In this document: one piece after another, positions 45,058-55,975 of the stretch
Numbering within the stretch: the first letter of the stretch is position 1
How the letters are laid out: every line of letters starts with the position of its first letter
Origin: Clytia hemisphaerica
Lineage: Eukaryota > Cnidaria > Hydrozoa > Leptothecata > Clytiidae
Direction of reading: 5' to 3'
DNA: 64,000 nucleotides
Assembly (NCBI GenBank): GCA_902728285.1
Contig: CACVBU010000046.1
Location: 1,801,968 to 1,865,967 of the forward strand
Made by a program: the position numbers and the translations under genes
The notes under the pieces: model-generated
What the model saw: the letters and a program-made list of their open reading frames with translations, nothing else
Database searches by the model: none
What the model was told of the DNA's origin: nothing

Positions 45058-45689
45058 TTTTTGTCGCTTTCAATAGTTATTTGTCGTTCTTTTTACATGG
45101 TCTTGAAACGTTTACATGAACAGTCCCATGAAGAATCTGTTTATTTTCATTAATTAGATGGTTCTATTGCTCGAAATGACCAGCAAGGATTCTAAAAATG
45201 TCAGCACGTTGCCTTTTCTACAACAAGTATATACTTATACGGCGCGTTTCACCATTTCGCAACCTCCTATAAAATATTTCTAATTTTAGCCTCTTCTTTC
45301 TTCTTATCATAACTAACTCTTGCGGTCAAGTTAGCAGAAAAATGCTTTCAAAGGAAACGAAAAACAACCAATACTTAACGAGAACTCCAAAAATACACAT
45401 AGGATGCTTCTACCATCAGTATGCCAGCAATGTCTCACTACATTTTTGACACAAAACATACCAATGTCAAAATGATAGTAATACTTATGTAAAACAATGG
45501 TATAACCAAACAAAATTGACACAAACTAATACGAATTCAATGTTTTTTGGCGTACAGTAATTGTCTTTTGGTTAAAATAAAACCACAATGCTAATAAGAC
45601 ATTTTAATCAACCTCATGAGGAACGAGTGAGTGTCAGTCCTTTCAGCGGCATCTTGCTTTTTCTTAAGAAGGGAGAGGAAAACTACTTT

Positions 45690-45980
45690 TTCTGAATCGC
45701 AGACCTCTACAAAACCCCAGGTACACGTTTTTTGTAAGAACAACCAAAATTTTTGAAGCCTTCAGATGCTCTTAACTTTTTTGAATTTTAAGTCTAAAAA
45801 TGTTCTTAACATTTTCCTACCTAAGAAATCGAGTGTTTTAGAGTCTGCAAAGCCTTAAAATGTTCTTAACTTGTTCTTAATATTTTAGCCATCGAAGCCT
45901 TATAAAGTTGTTCTTATACAAAAAAAACATGTAGTATAAGGAGCACGAATCCATTAGTGGATGCCAGCAGCCTAGGGATT
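45690..45980. repeat. Dispersed repeat: 'GCAGACCTCTACAAAACCCC' ... 'GAATCCATTAGTGGATGCC'
   Basis: Begins CGCAGACCTCTACAAAACCC, continues with several TGTTCTTAA/TTCTTATA words and ends AAGGAGCACGAATCCATTAG then TGGATGCCAGCAGCCTAGG. The left block recurs at 57231-57272 (inverted) and 58251-58292. The right block recurs at 56182-56225 (inverted) and 58298-58335. Confidence 0.65.
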
Positions 45981-46557
45981 ACCATAATCTCGTACCTAAA
46001 ACCTTATTGGACCACTTTTTGTTTCTACTGATGGAGTTTGGTATACCTTTCAATACCATTACAAAGTGGACTGAGGGACTGGGTTCGAGTCTGGGAAATC
46101 CATGGTATTAACGAGTTACCCACAATCCCATTGATTTTTCCATATGACAGTTGTTTCAGTTATTACATTTTGAAATTAAATTTATTGACTAATTTATACT
46201 AATTCCGCGATAATCGACTGAATATTTATTAAATTTCGCAAAGAAAAAAGCTTCTTTACGAGTTAAACTTTCAACAAATATTAGTCTTTCTATAGATCGT
46301 CAGTTCGGCTCGCAAATACACTTTCTTTTATAAGAACAATTTATATATAGGAACATACGGCTTTGTCAAATTAAGAATATCCGGAGCCTTCAATAGTTTT
46401 AGATGCCCTTGTAAAAAGACGTCTCCTCCATATAATTTATACACCCTCTGAGACTCAAACCCATGCCACACTATTTACGGAAAAGATGAAGTGTAAGGAC
46501 TACTACCACGATTCAATTTCTTTTTTTGCAAGATGAATATTCTCAAACTTTAAACTA

Positions 46558-46830
46558 CACCCCCTTCTCACAGACCCACTGGGACCCCTTCCCACTGGAA
46601 AAAATGGCTAAAATATCGTCCCCGTTGGAAAATTGTCCTCTAACTGTTAGCCTCACTGAAAATAATCAAATAAATCAATCCTCACTGCAAAATGTTATGC
46701 TATTTTTTTCCCTTGAAAAATCGAAATCCCGAGCCATAAAAAATATGGGAATATCAATCACCATCGAGTTTCAGTCCGTTATTTTTATCCCACTGGCTGG
46801 TGTTAAACTCCAGCTACCATTTGGAAAAAG
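46558..46830 (+). mobile_element. CACCCCCTTCTCACAGACCC MITE, right end lost
   Basis: Left end preceded by TA. The body matches 50879-51180 closely (cccttcccactggaaaaa, tcgtcccc, cactgaaaataatcaaataa, ccatcgagttt, cccactggctg). It runs into unrelated sequence instead of the right terminal repeat. The 141-codon ORF overlapping it is fortuitous. Confidence 0.7.
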
Positions 46831-47293
46831 AGTGCAATATGTTTCAAGTAAAATTACTCGACGTAAAATTAGGCTGAAATTACCTTCGAACCACAAACAG
46901 GAGATAAAAGTAAAACCTGGTCGAAATCAGATACATTTTACAAGTTTTTAGGATTTGTTTATACCACTAACGACAGCAATAGATGAGTCAAAGGATATTG
47001 GGGAAACCACCTTTCGCAAACCATGTTAATGGTTTTATGGGTTAAGCAGGAATACGATATGATAAAGTTAGCCTACATATTCATTTCCCTGGGGTTAAGT
47101 AACAAATTTGATTTTGAAAGAAGTGAAGGTAGCATATTGAAGTTTCTGGAGATCCGTAAAAAATGGTGAATGAAAAATCATCTTAAATACCAGCTTGTTC
47201 AGGGGGGGGGGTACCAAGTCAGTGTACTGGACCATAGGGTACTAACTTGATTTTTGGATTTTTTTCCAAAAAATTAGACCACCACCCTTTTTT

Positions 47294-47618
47294 AGTACAC
47301 TGTACTAACTTTTTTTCACGGTCGGGGCTTTGACACCACCCTTTTAGTACACTGTACTAACTTGTTTTCACGGTCGGGGCTTTGACACCACCCTTTTAGT
47401 ACACTGTACTAACTTTCTTCCCACAGCCGGCTTTTTACACCTTTTTAGTACACTGTACTGACGTTTTTTTTTCCACAACTAGATTTATTACCACCCTTTC
47501 AGTACACTGTACTGACTTCTCCATGACCGGATTTTTGATACCACCCTTTTAGTACACTGTACTAGCTGTTTTTTCGATCAGATAAGTTTAGAAACCACCC
47601 CTTATAGTGCACTGTTCT
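47294..47618. repeat. Left half of the AGTACACTGTACT array (seven units, ~52 bp)
   Basis: Cores at 47294, 47346, 47398, 47447, 47501, 47551 and 47606 (spacings 52, 52, 49, 54, 50, 55). Each unit is CCACCCTTTT, then AGTACACTGTACT, then AACTT, then about 20 variable bases. The core is a perfect inverted repeat around one central base. The last unit is degenerate (AGTGCACTGTTCT). Confidence 0.9.
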
Positions 47619-47664
47619 AATTTCTTCTTGGCCAGATAAGTTTAATTGCCACCATATACAAAGG

Positions 47665-47990
47665 TTTTGAAGCATTTTGGGGGGGGGGGGGTGGGGGGGC
47701 ACTCCAGGTAAGTGACCTGCGGCCCTTAAGGGTAGGTTTTTTGGACTTTGGAAAGTGCACTGTAAGGGTTGATTTGTGAGCAAGTGGGAAAAAGTGCACT
47801 GTAATGGTGTAAAATTTTATAAAATACCAAATTTTGAGGTAAAATTTGAGAAATTTCAAAAAAATTTCCCCTGAAAAGGGCAAAAAAATTCGAAAAATTA
47901 CACTACATAAGGGACCGATTTTAGAGACCTGATTTTTGGCCAAACGTACGGTAGTTTTCACCCCCTCCCCCCGGTGATTTCACTTATATA
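47665..47990. mobile_element. G-tract/C-tract bounded insertion inside the array
   Basis: Begins with long G runs after 'gcatttt' and ends with 'ccccctccccccgg' before 'tgatttcac'. It contains GTGCACTGTAA-(T/G)GG twice (about 47755 and 47796) and 'taagggtaggtttttt', akin to the polyG MITE family at 54627 and 59918. No clean duplication found, so its limits are approximate. Confidence 0.4.
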
Positions 47991-48355
47991 CAGATTTTTT
48001 TTCAATTAACAATCCAACAAGGTTACTAAAAAACGTAAAACAATAGAGTGGATTTGTTTTTATAAAACCTGAAAGCTTCGATTCGAACGTTTACACATTC
48101 AAATTCTTGTTGTTGCCATAATGTAGATAGGGCCTTAAAGAAAACGTAAACAGAATTGGACTTAAGGCCGGTCTCCACTTGCGCATGCTGCGACTCTGAA
48201 ACAAATCCAATCAAGTAAACAGGAAACATTGGGAGAAAATCAGTGTACCAATTTGTATAGCTTAACCAGCCTTGACTTGAAGGTCTCGGACCAGCTTGGA
48301 CCTGGCAAGTCAGGGCAAATATTCACTAGGTTTGTGTGTTTTTACCACTGAAATT

Positions 48356-48584
48356 AGTACAATGTACTAACTTCTCAGTGTGTATCAATTCAGAACACCA
48401 CCCTTTTTAGTACAGTGTACTAACTTTTTAATTGTATTTTTCTCAGAGGACCACCCTTTTAGTACGCTGTACTAACTTTTTCATTGTATTTTTCTCAGAG
48501 GACCGCCCTTTTAGTACACTGTACTTACTCAATTTAACCTAAAAAATACACCACCCCACCAGCTATGGGCCAGTACACTGACTC
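48356..48584. repeat. Right half of the AGTACACTGTACT array (five units)
   Basis: Cores at 48356 (AGTACAATGTACT), 48409 (AGTACAGTGTACT), 48461 (AGTACGCTGTACT), 48513 (exact) and 48572 (degenerate), spacings 53, 52, 52 and 59. Same orientation and flanks (CCACCCTTTT, AACTT) as the left half. Confidence 0.9.
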
Positions 48585-49259
48585 GATACCCCCCTGGCTT
48601 GTTCGCGGCGTTTAACGGAAATAAATCATCCCTAAACAGAGGATGAAAGAAATATTACAAAACTTGCTCTCCGATTCTTTATATTTTTCCTCAACAACAC
48701 AAAGGATTTATAGAGTTTACTACGTGGTCAAAAAATATAACTTCCCTTTTTTCCTGCTCAGGATGTAACAAAATTCGTGAAACCAATAGTTCCTGTATAG
48801 TATCATTTACGACGTTTTAAGGATATTTGAAACACGTCCCTTCTGAAAAAACTTCAAAGAAAAAACAGAAAAACTATTAACATTGTACAACCAATTGAAG
48901 AAACAAAACACATCACAAAACGTTCTTTGGTAACCCTGCTTATAAAAAAAGAGCGTTCATCAAAGATTTTATGAGGACAGCGGATCAATTGAATCGATTT
49001 GAAATATCCCGCAGTTTTGATCCACAATATCAAAAACGATAAAAGGCGCTGATTCATCGTTATGCTCAGTCAGTCAGGATCTAGGCAAGTCAACAAATGG
49101 CTTTTTTGGTCATAACGTCTTTAACAAAATATCAAAAATCGTTGTTCAAGTCTTATACGGATGCAGCTTACATCTCCCTGGTTTCTGTTTAAAATCATAC
49201 ACAAACTCAGGAAACATAGGGGTTGTTTCGAAACTTATTGGAAAGTGAAAAAGTTAATA

Positions 49260-49538
49260 ACACCCCTGTGTCTGTGTCACAAAACCGCTGGGATCCCTGC
49301 TCCACTGGAAAATTTGGCAAAAATTTTGTCCCCGGTAGAAAAATATCCGGGAATTTTATTAGCCCCAATTGAAAATTGACTTTGAAAAATCAATGTTTCA
49401 AAATTGCACTCCAAAACCATCCTCACTGGATTTTTTAACCTTAGACAACCTTTAACAATAGAATTTATATCCCCATTTGAGGAATTTTTATCCCCACTGA
49501 GGGAAAAAGTTCCACCGAGGCTGTGAGACAGGGATGTT
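49260..49538. mobile_element. TA-flanked MITE, ACACCCCTGTGTCTGTG family, 279 bp
   Basis: Left ACACCCCTGTGTCTGTGTCA and inverted right AACATCCCTGTCTCACAGCC, with TA outside (49258-49259 and 49539-49540). The interior has 'tatccccatttgag', 'atccccactgagg' and 'aaaaagttccacc', as in 25930-26155. Related to the CACCCCCTTCTC subfamily at 50879. Confidence 0.7.
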
Positions 49539-50464
49539 TAATAGGTAGCAAAAATTGAAGAGGGTAGAAATGGGTAGAGATTTCACACTCTTTCCCTTGC
49601 ACATTCAAAAAGAAAATCCAATTTCAGACCATCCAAATATCATCAAATAATCAAGAGCTAGGAAAGGGCAAAGCACGTCTACACTTGAATCAAAATCATG
49701 GGTTTTTTAACTGAAGTGGAACCCTTTTTAACAAAAGAAACGGATTTCCGTCTAGCAAAAGAACAGCGTCTAGTCTCACTAATAGAAAAGGCCCAATTTC
49801 CCCCCACTATCTATTTTTAGGCTGAAACAGGAATCAAAAAAAAATAGTTATACTCTTGCAACAATCATGTGGGTGTTTATAGCTTAATAGATAAACTGGA
49901 AAATGAACCAGGATAAGATCAAATCCTTACGCCCACATCCAAAATATCACCCGTGGGTAGGGCGCCTAGGTTAAGAAATATGGAGGTGTATAGGACTATA
50001 GATCAGAATATTTGACCGGGCATTGTTTCATAAGTAGCTTGCTGATCTTAGAATTATTTTTCAGCCACACCTAACAGCTGTCGTCTCTCACTCTCGCTAA
50101 CGCTTTTTTCATAAGATAAGTAATTTTGGCTCAGGCTGGACTGTTCTTAATTTCTTGAAATTTTCAGGCTTATATGTTCTTACGATGTTCTTACAAAATA
50201 TTAAATAGATTTAAAATGTGTTGAAATCAATACTGTCTTTCTGAGATCGACCCAAAAACAATTTTACCCCACTTTCAACACAATTGTTCCAATGCCTCTT
50301 TTTGAAACTATTTGAGATTGCATTGAGCAACAATTTACGCCTGCGGTAGAAAATTCGTCGGTGATAAAATTCGTCGTTAAGCTATTTACTGATAGATCGG
50401 AATATCAGTTTTGTTAACTGCCAACTCTGTAACCATATTTACCAGTATTTACTAAATTTTCGAG

Positions 50465-50512
50465 CAGGGCCAGGGTCCCAACGGGTCTGTGACACAGGGG
50501 TGTTTTTAATAG
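50465..50512. mobile_element. Solo right end of the ACACCCCTG MITE family
   Basis: 'agggtcccaacgggtctgtg', then ACACAGGGGTGTTT. It matches the right terminus of 35182-35254 and of the complete copies. No left partner found nearby. Confidence 0.5.
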
Positions 50513-50786
50513 GACAAAACTTCACGGGGATTGAGTTTCGCTGATTTGAATGTTATTTGCGAAATTAAGTCCCAATGGAAGTTTGGAAAGGCCTAATCCA
50601 CGAAATATTTCCAAACAAAACTCAAATGTAGACCATACTGGTACCATAGCAGCGCTAATAATGCATTATCAACTAACATCTATGAGTTGGCAATGAAAGG
50701 TACAAAATCGTGAAAATATTGTCTCCCAAAAGAGATGAGCTTCACTACGAAATTTAATTCCACTATAAGGGTTTATCCCAATAAAT

Positions 50787-51272
50787 TAGTATCAAGAAGT
50801 CTGTCACATTTATTTTCTTTCCGATTTTCAAATTTCAGTACCACCCTGGCTAATACTAGGGAAACAAAATTGTATATACACCCCCTTCTCACAGACCCAC
50901 TGGGATCCCTTCCCACTGGAAAAATTGGCCAAAATATCGTCCCCAGCGGAAAATTACACTCCAACTTTTGTCTCCACTGAAAATAATCAAATAAACCAAT
51001 CCTCACTGCAAAATAAAATGCTATTTTTTTCGTCCCATCTGAATTTTCTGACTTGAAAACAAAATAATTTAAATCTCCAGCCATAAAAAATATGGGATTT
51101 TCAATCCCCATCGAGTTTTAGCCCGTTATTATTACCCCCACTGGCTGAAAAAATACTACTGGGTCTGTGAGAAGGGGGTGTAAGAAGTATCAAGAGGTTT
51201 GTCTCATTTCTTTCCTTCCGATTTTCAAACTTCGGTACCAACCCGGCTAGTACTAGGAATACAAATTTGTAA
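50787..51272 (+). repeat. ~88 bp direct repeats flanking a MITE
   Basis: 50787-50876 and 51186-51272 share 'agtatcaaga(a/g)gt', 'ctttccgattttcaaa', 'cggcta(a/g)tactagg' and 'aaattgta' in the same order, around 85-90% identical by eye. The MITE at 50879-51180 fills the space between them. Confidence 0.75.
50879..51180. mobile_element. TA-flanked MITE, CACCCCCTTCTCACAGACCC family, 302 bp, complete
   Basis: Left end CACCCCCTTCTCACAGACCC and an inverted right end identical over 20 bases (CACCCCCTTCTCACAGACCC). TA flanks at 50877-50878 and 51181-51182. This is the best-preserved copy of the family in the window, and the perfect ends suggest recent movement. No ORF. Confidence 0.85.
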
Positions 51273-53401
51273 GACTTTTAGGAAAACTTTCAGAACTAAC
51301 TAGGTTTGGCAAAAAACTTTCAGACACATGTGCAAAAGAAGATACACTACTTACTATATATGCAAAGAAATAAAATTAAGAAAACTCCGGGAGAAAACTG
51401 AGAACCACACAAAACTTTTAGTTCCCTTTTCTTAATAATTCTTCCGGTTTTCAAAAAAAAGGAAAGACACACCAACGTAGAAAAATTCTCAATTTTATTG
51501 TGATTTATATCTCTAAATCCAAAAAAATCCAAAATTTTGGTTTTGAAGGTCTTCTTTCATTTCCTCTTTCTTTATTCAATGTTGGTCCTTTTTGACAGAT
51601 TTCCAAAAAAACTTTCCCAAATATTTTTTTGCCTCTCACCTTTCTTCTTCCTGTTAAAAAAAATCCAAGGGCATCTGGATTCAAATATTCCAGATACAAT
51701 TTTTCCTCAGACGGACGGGTGTTTACTTAAGAGAAAGGAAGTATAAAGAAAAGGGAAAGTGAAATTTATAAGAAATATCTGTATAGGAAATATTCAAGAA
51801 ATAAGGGTTAAGCTGAGCCCCAGATGGGGGATACTACTCTTGCCGGCCAACGGAGATATGCCGTAGAAGTTCAAAAAATGGACCTTTTATCAAAAAAGTG
51901 TCCCTGAACGGGATTGAAATTCCAAAATTTTCTCAAAATGTTCCATATTTTTTCCAAATTCCCCTAATTATCCCCCGGGTTTGTAAGCCACACCCTCGAA
52001 AGTCCTTCATTGGATACGAAAGCAATAAAAAAGCAAGTCAGTATTTTCAAGCGTTCAAAGTCTGCGAAAATTTCAACCAAAACCTGTAGGGTGATGGAAA
52101 ACGGGCTGAAGTATCAACTTTACAACCAAACCTGGAAAAAAAGGTAAGTTCTTATAGAAAATATATGTAATTTAACTGATTAAACTTTGCGAAAATTTTG
52201 AAAAACAGGAATTCCTATGAAAATGAAAAGAGGAACTGAAGAGAGGGAAAAGGGAAAAACAAAAAGACGTTATTATTGAACAAGCTACACAAAAAAATAT
52301 AATGTATGTATGCAGCTATACTGATATTAAACCCTAACGTAAAATGAATCAAATTAAATAGAAGGAGTCCCCAGGAAGAACATAGAAAGAGAATGAAAAC
52401 TTTTGAATTTCTTTATTTTGAGCGGTAAACTTTTCAAGTTCCGTTTCAGACTAAAGAAATCAGCGATTTTTATTTTGTCGCGGCTGTTCTTAAATGACAA
52501 TGAAAGATCTTAGCATGATACCATGTACTTTATCACAAAAAATCTCAAAAAATCAGCATGAGAGATTCCAAAAAAATCAATAATAATGATGATGACAATA
52601 ATATAAGGAAATCCGCCAATTTGAAAATTCGGAAAAGGTTTTGTCCTTCTTCTTCAAAAGGGTTAAAGATAATTTAAAACTTGATAGAGTCGATAAGATG
52701 ACCTAAAGAATCATCAAAAAAAACATCAAAACTCTAAAAATCTATTGCATTCAACATTCAAACTTCATAAAGTTATTGATCATAAAAAGCAAACAAAATA
52801 CGTCAATGTGTTTTATGATTTTATGATTTCCTTATTTTTCAGATTCCAAAAACAAAGTTTGACCCGGAAAACTTCAAAGAAAGTCGTCTTATTCTATGAA
52901 AACTCCAGGAAGTCTTTAAAATCAACAACAATCATGTTGAATATCATATAGATAAAAAGTTTGTGGAACCCAAGAGCCTGGGTTCATGACGAAAAAAAAA
53001 ACCACACACAATTTTCTCAAGCATGAATTAAACTTAAAACTGGAACAATGTTATTTTAATCTTGTGACTTTTGCTTGCGACGTCATTTATTGACAAATAC
53101 ACGCTTTTTTATAAGAACAATTTTATAAGAACACGAGGCTGAAAATTTGCCAAAACCTTTAAGAACAAATTAAGAACAATCCTAAGCCTCAGATTTCAAG
53201 CATGAATCAAGAATAGCCACCAAAATCTATTGGTTCTTCTTAAGAAAAAAAGGTGTATTCTCGAAAGCGCCCTGGTAAAAATTTTGACAAAGGCAGAGTA
53301 GAGTTTTTTGGCCTAGCAGGTCCATACGCTTACAAAGACAACTCGGAGTTTACTCGGAGTTTACCCCAAATTCACCCAGGTATCAGATCATGTCGCTAGC
53401 T
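51273..53401. other. Intergenic region without supported features
   Basis: AT-rich. Contains a TATAAGAACA repeat cluster at about 53105-53190. The ORFs seen are low-complexity and unconvincing. Confidence 0.35.
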
Positions 53402-53520
53402 CCCATAGCTGGCACACAACATTGGTTCAACGTTCATCTAACGTTATATGGACGTTATATGGAACATTAGATTAACGTTGTGAAATTTCATGTGTGAAAC
53501 AACGTTGTGTGCCAGATGGG
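53402..53520. mobile_element. 119 bp fold-back MITE, CCCAT..CTGGCACACAAC ends
   Basis: Left CCCATAGCTGGCACACAACA and inverted right CCCATCTGGCACACAACGTT. The interior consists of AACGTTCATCTAACGTTATA-type words, the same words as the tandem array at 36478-36690. Duplication unclear. Confidence 0.6.
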
Positions 53521-54626
53521 CTACAATAAACAGATTAAGAAAGTTATCTTTCATTCAACGCACACTCAGTGATTGCAAAAGTAGCCATAACAATCATCCA
53601 GGATCTTGGATGAAGCCGTCCCCAATCAAATCACAAGTAAGGAGTGTAATCTCAGAATATAACATACAGAAAACAAAATTATGATAGCCGCATCCTTTTT
53701 CACCGTTCAACATATATACATATTTTTATATAAAAAGGATGTAATTAAAATGTTCTTAGATTTTTAAGCTCTTATAGATAAAAACGAATATTTATGTACC
53801 TGGAGTCCCATAGAGCCCCCCATATAGATGCCATTCATTATAATTCGCCTCATTGCCAATGTAACCAAACGTCTAGAAAACAGCTTTCAATTCCGGTTAG
53901 TACCCACATTATGTACAATTCTAAAATTTTAGACATAAACACAGCACGGAAGAATCGACAAAAAACCAAAAAGGAAATGTCCAGAAGTCTACTTACCGTT
54001 TACTAAACAAAAAAATGAGTAAAATATAGTCTTGTTTTGTACCGTATCGTACGTCGGGAGTATCACAGTTTATAAATTTACACTGTGACGACAAACGACA
54101 ACGATTCTATAATTCCGCGCACATTCAATGAGAACAAAAGTAAACAAAAGTAAACAAAAAAAATTCGCTAAATCGAAATTAATAATTATGCAATTGGAGC
54201 GATAAAATTATTTTTGATTGTCCGTCTCCACAGGTTAAATTTTCAGAGAAAGCTAAACTGTGGGGACCACGGTAACTGTTTTGATGGCGTGAATCGACGA
54301 TATTTTCTAATCCTTTTTGGCGTGATCCTCTGTCCTGATATACAATAATATTTTTTTGGTCAAATCTTTCTATATATACAGTTAGTCGAACCTATTCCCA
54401 GTTCCTGTCAAGGAGGAGCCCCCTTAATATCAATTCTATAACTCAAGTCTCTCTGTAAATTGAACAGAGCTAACAAATAATATTTCCCGTTTGAGCTCAA
54501 ATTGAGCATCTTCTTCCTTCTTTTTTCTCGAGGGGTGTGGCTCGAATGTTATAACATTGAAATTTTGACCATTGGTTTGGTAGATTATGGAAAATTGATG
54601 ACGGCAAAGAAAATCTTGGTTCACCA

Positions 54627-54988
54627 CCCGGGGGGGGGGGGGGGACTTAGGCAAAAATAGGTGCTGGGTATGTGTGGACGGTAAGGGTCGGGTTTTTCAC
54701 CTTTCAAAGTCTCTCTTAAGGGTTACAAAAATCAGGAAATTTCAAAGTAGTATCTCTAAGGGTGGGAAAAATCACGATTTTTAGAAAAAAAATTTGATTT
54801 TGAGAGAAAAAATTACAAAAAAGTCTCACTAAGGGTAGGAAATTTTTGAAAATCAGGGAAAATTTTTCGAAAAAGTCTCTCTAGTCTAAGGGTCACTTTT
54901 TCACTAAAATTTGGTCTCTCTAAGGGTCGGTTTTCGCACATACCCCTCATTCACCAACCCTAGTACCCCCCACCCCCCCCCCCCCCGG
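54627..54988. mobile_element. polyG hAT-like MITE, 362 bp, 8 bp TSD GTTCACCA
   Basis: Starts CCCGGGG with a long G run, then 'acttaggcaaaaa(t)', 'ggtgctgggtatgtg'. Ends 'cgcacatacccctcattcac', 'caaccctagtacccc' and a long C run. GTTCACCA occurs at 54619-54626 and 54989-54996. The interior repeats 'gtctctctaagggt' about five times. No ORF. Confidence 0.8.
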
Positions 54989-55554
54989 GTTCACCATTTG
55001 ACTGTAGACCGGTCATGTCGTTATTTTATGGTCCTACTCCTTACTACTCCTGGAAAATTAGATTTTTGCAATTGAAATAATGAAATAACGAACTATGGAG
55101 TACCAGTCGAGTGATCACGTGATATTTTCTATGTGTGCGCATAAATTTATGGTAAAAATGCAAATATAAGCTAAACAAAATGTTAGGCTACGTTATATCT
55201 TCCTTCGTTTCGAGCGTAAAACTCCTAAAGGCATATAAAAGCTACACAGTGCAACCGTGCAACGGATTTATCCCATTGAAGTCCCTTTACCATGTTTTCC
55301 AAAACCTCAAAAAACTTTCAGAACTCCTCCAAGTACATACTTACATCAAAGAGCTACAAAGTAAATCAAACTGTGAAAGTGGGATATCCATGAAAGTGAC
55401 ATTTCATAACATTTCACGCAATTAAAAGTCTTGCTGTATCCATAAAGAAAAGTAAAAATCAAAATAACATTAAAGATTTTATGTTTGTTGACTTTCTCAA
55501 CCCCGACTATTTCAATTTTCGCAATTTCGATTTCAAGTCTTTTCAAAACGGGAG

Positions 55555-55819
55555 AGGATAATTACAAGGTCTCAAAAGAAGGTTGTCTATTGCTCATTCC
55601 GACATCGACTTATAACCTGACTGAAATTCGAGCCGTTACTAGCAACCCTGCGGGGCCCAAGGCGCCGAGTATGCACCCGGCACAGTGACAAGCCGTTACT
55701 AGCAACCCTGACCCTACCTAACTGTTAGTTAATCAATTCCAAACAACAAAACCCCCGGAAAATTTAAAATGTCGGAATGAGCAATAGACAACCTTCTTTT
55801 GAGACCTTGTAATTATCCT
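55555..55819. repeat. Perfect 51 bp inverted repeat with 163 bp loop
   Basis: The arms at 55555-55605 and 55769-55819 are exact reverse complements (AGGATAATTACAAGGTCTCA through ATTGCTCATTCCGACAT). The loop has two direct copies of AGCCGTTACTAGCAACCCTG (55631 and 55691). The right arm runs into the dispersed repeat shared with 10283-10460. Confidence 0.9.
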
Positions 55820-55829
55820 TTTCCTTTCA

Positions 55830-55975
55830 AAACAGAACATTCGAATTTGATCAAAACATTCGAAAGCGCATTCATCAATATGCAATGTCTTTTTTTTTCT
55901 CAATCGAACGCGAAGGAGACTTTTCCATGTGATGTCTTTTGACCAATGAAATCGCTAGAATATTACGGGGCCCTC
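55830..55975 (-). repeat. Dispersed repeat, copy 2 (partner at 10283-10460)
   Basis: The minus strand reads GATTTCATTGGTCAAAAGAC, then the 'cgttcgattgagaaaaa', 'gacattgcatattgatgaat' and 'gcgctttcgaatgttttg' blocks, as in the copy near 10.3 kb. Confidence 0.7.

Larger units (their letters stand above)
47200..48596. mobile_element. hAT-like element containing a 52 bp palindrome array, 7 bp TSD
   Basis: Left end CAGGGGGGGGGGTACCAAGT, then CAGTGTACTGG. Right end inverted CAGGGGGGTATCGAGTCAGT, then GTACTGG. GCTTGTT flanks both sides (47193-47199 and 48597-48603); if the terminal C at 47200 is counted in the duplication it is 8 bp, GCTTGTTC. CAGGG ends and a 7-8 bp duplication fit hAT. There is no transposase. 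Nearly the whole element is the repeat array described separately, interrupted by a G-rich insertion at about 47670-48340. Confidence 0.8.

Noticed and set aside
46020..46100. GGGTTCGAGTCTGGG, a possible tRNA B-box
   Set aside because: No A-box at proper distance and no cloverleaf; a similar B-box-like word on the minus strand near 46445 also lacks stems. At most SINE debris.
46526..46951. 141-codon plus-strand ORF
   Set aside because: Starts before and runs through a MITE copy; the peptide is a translation of repeat sequence.
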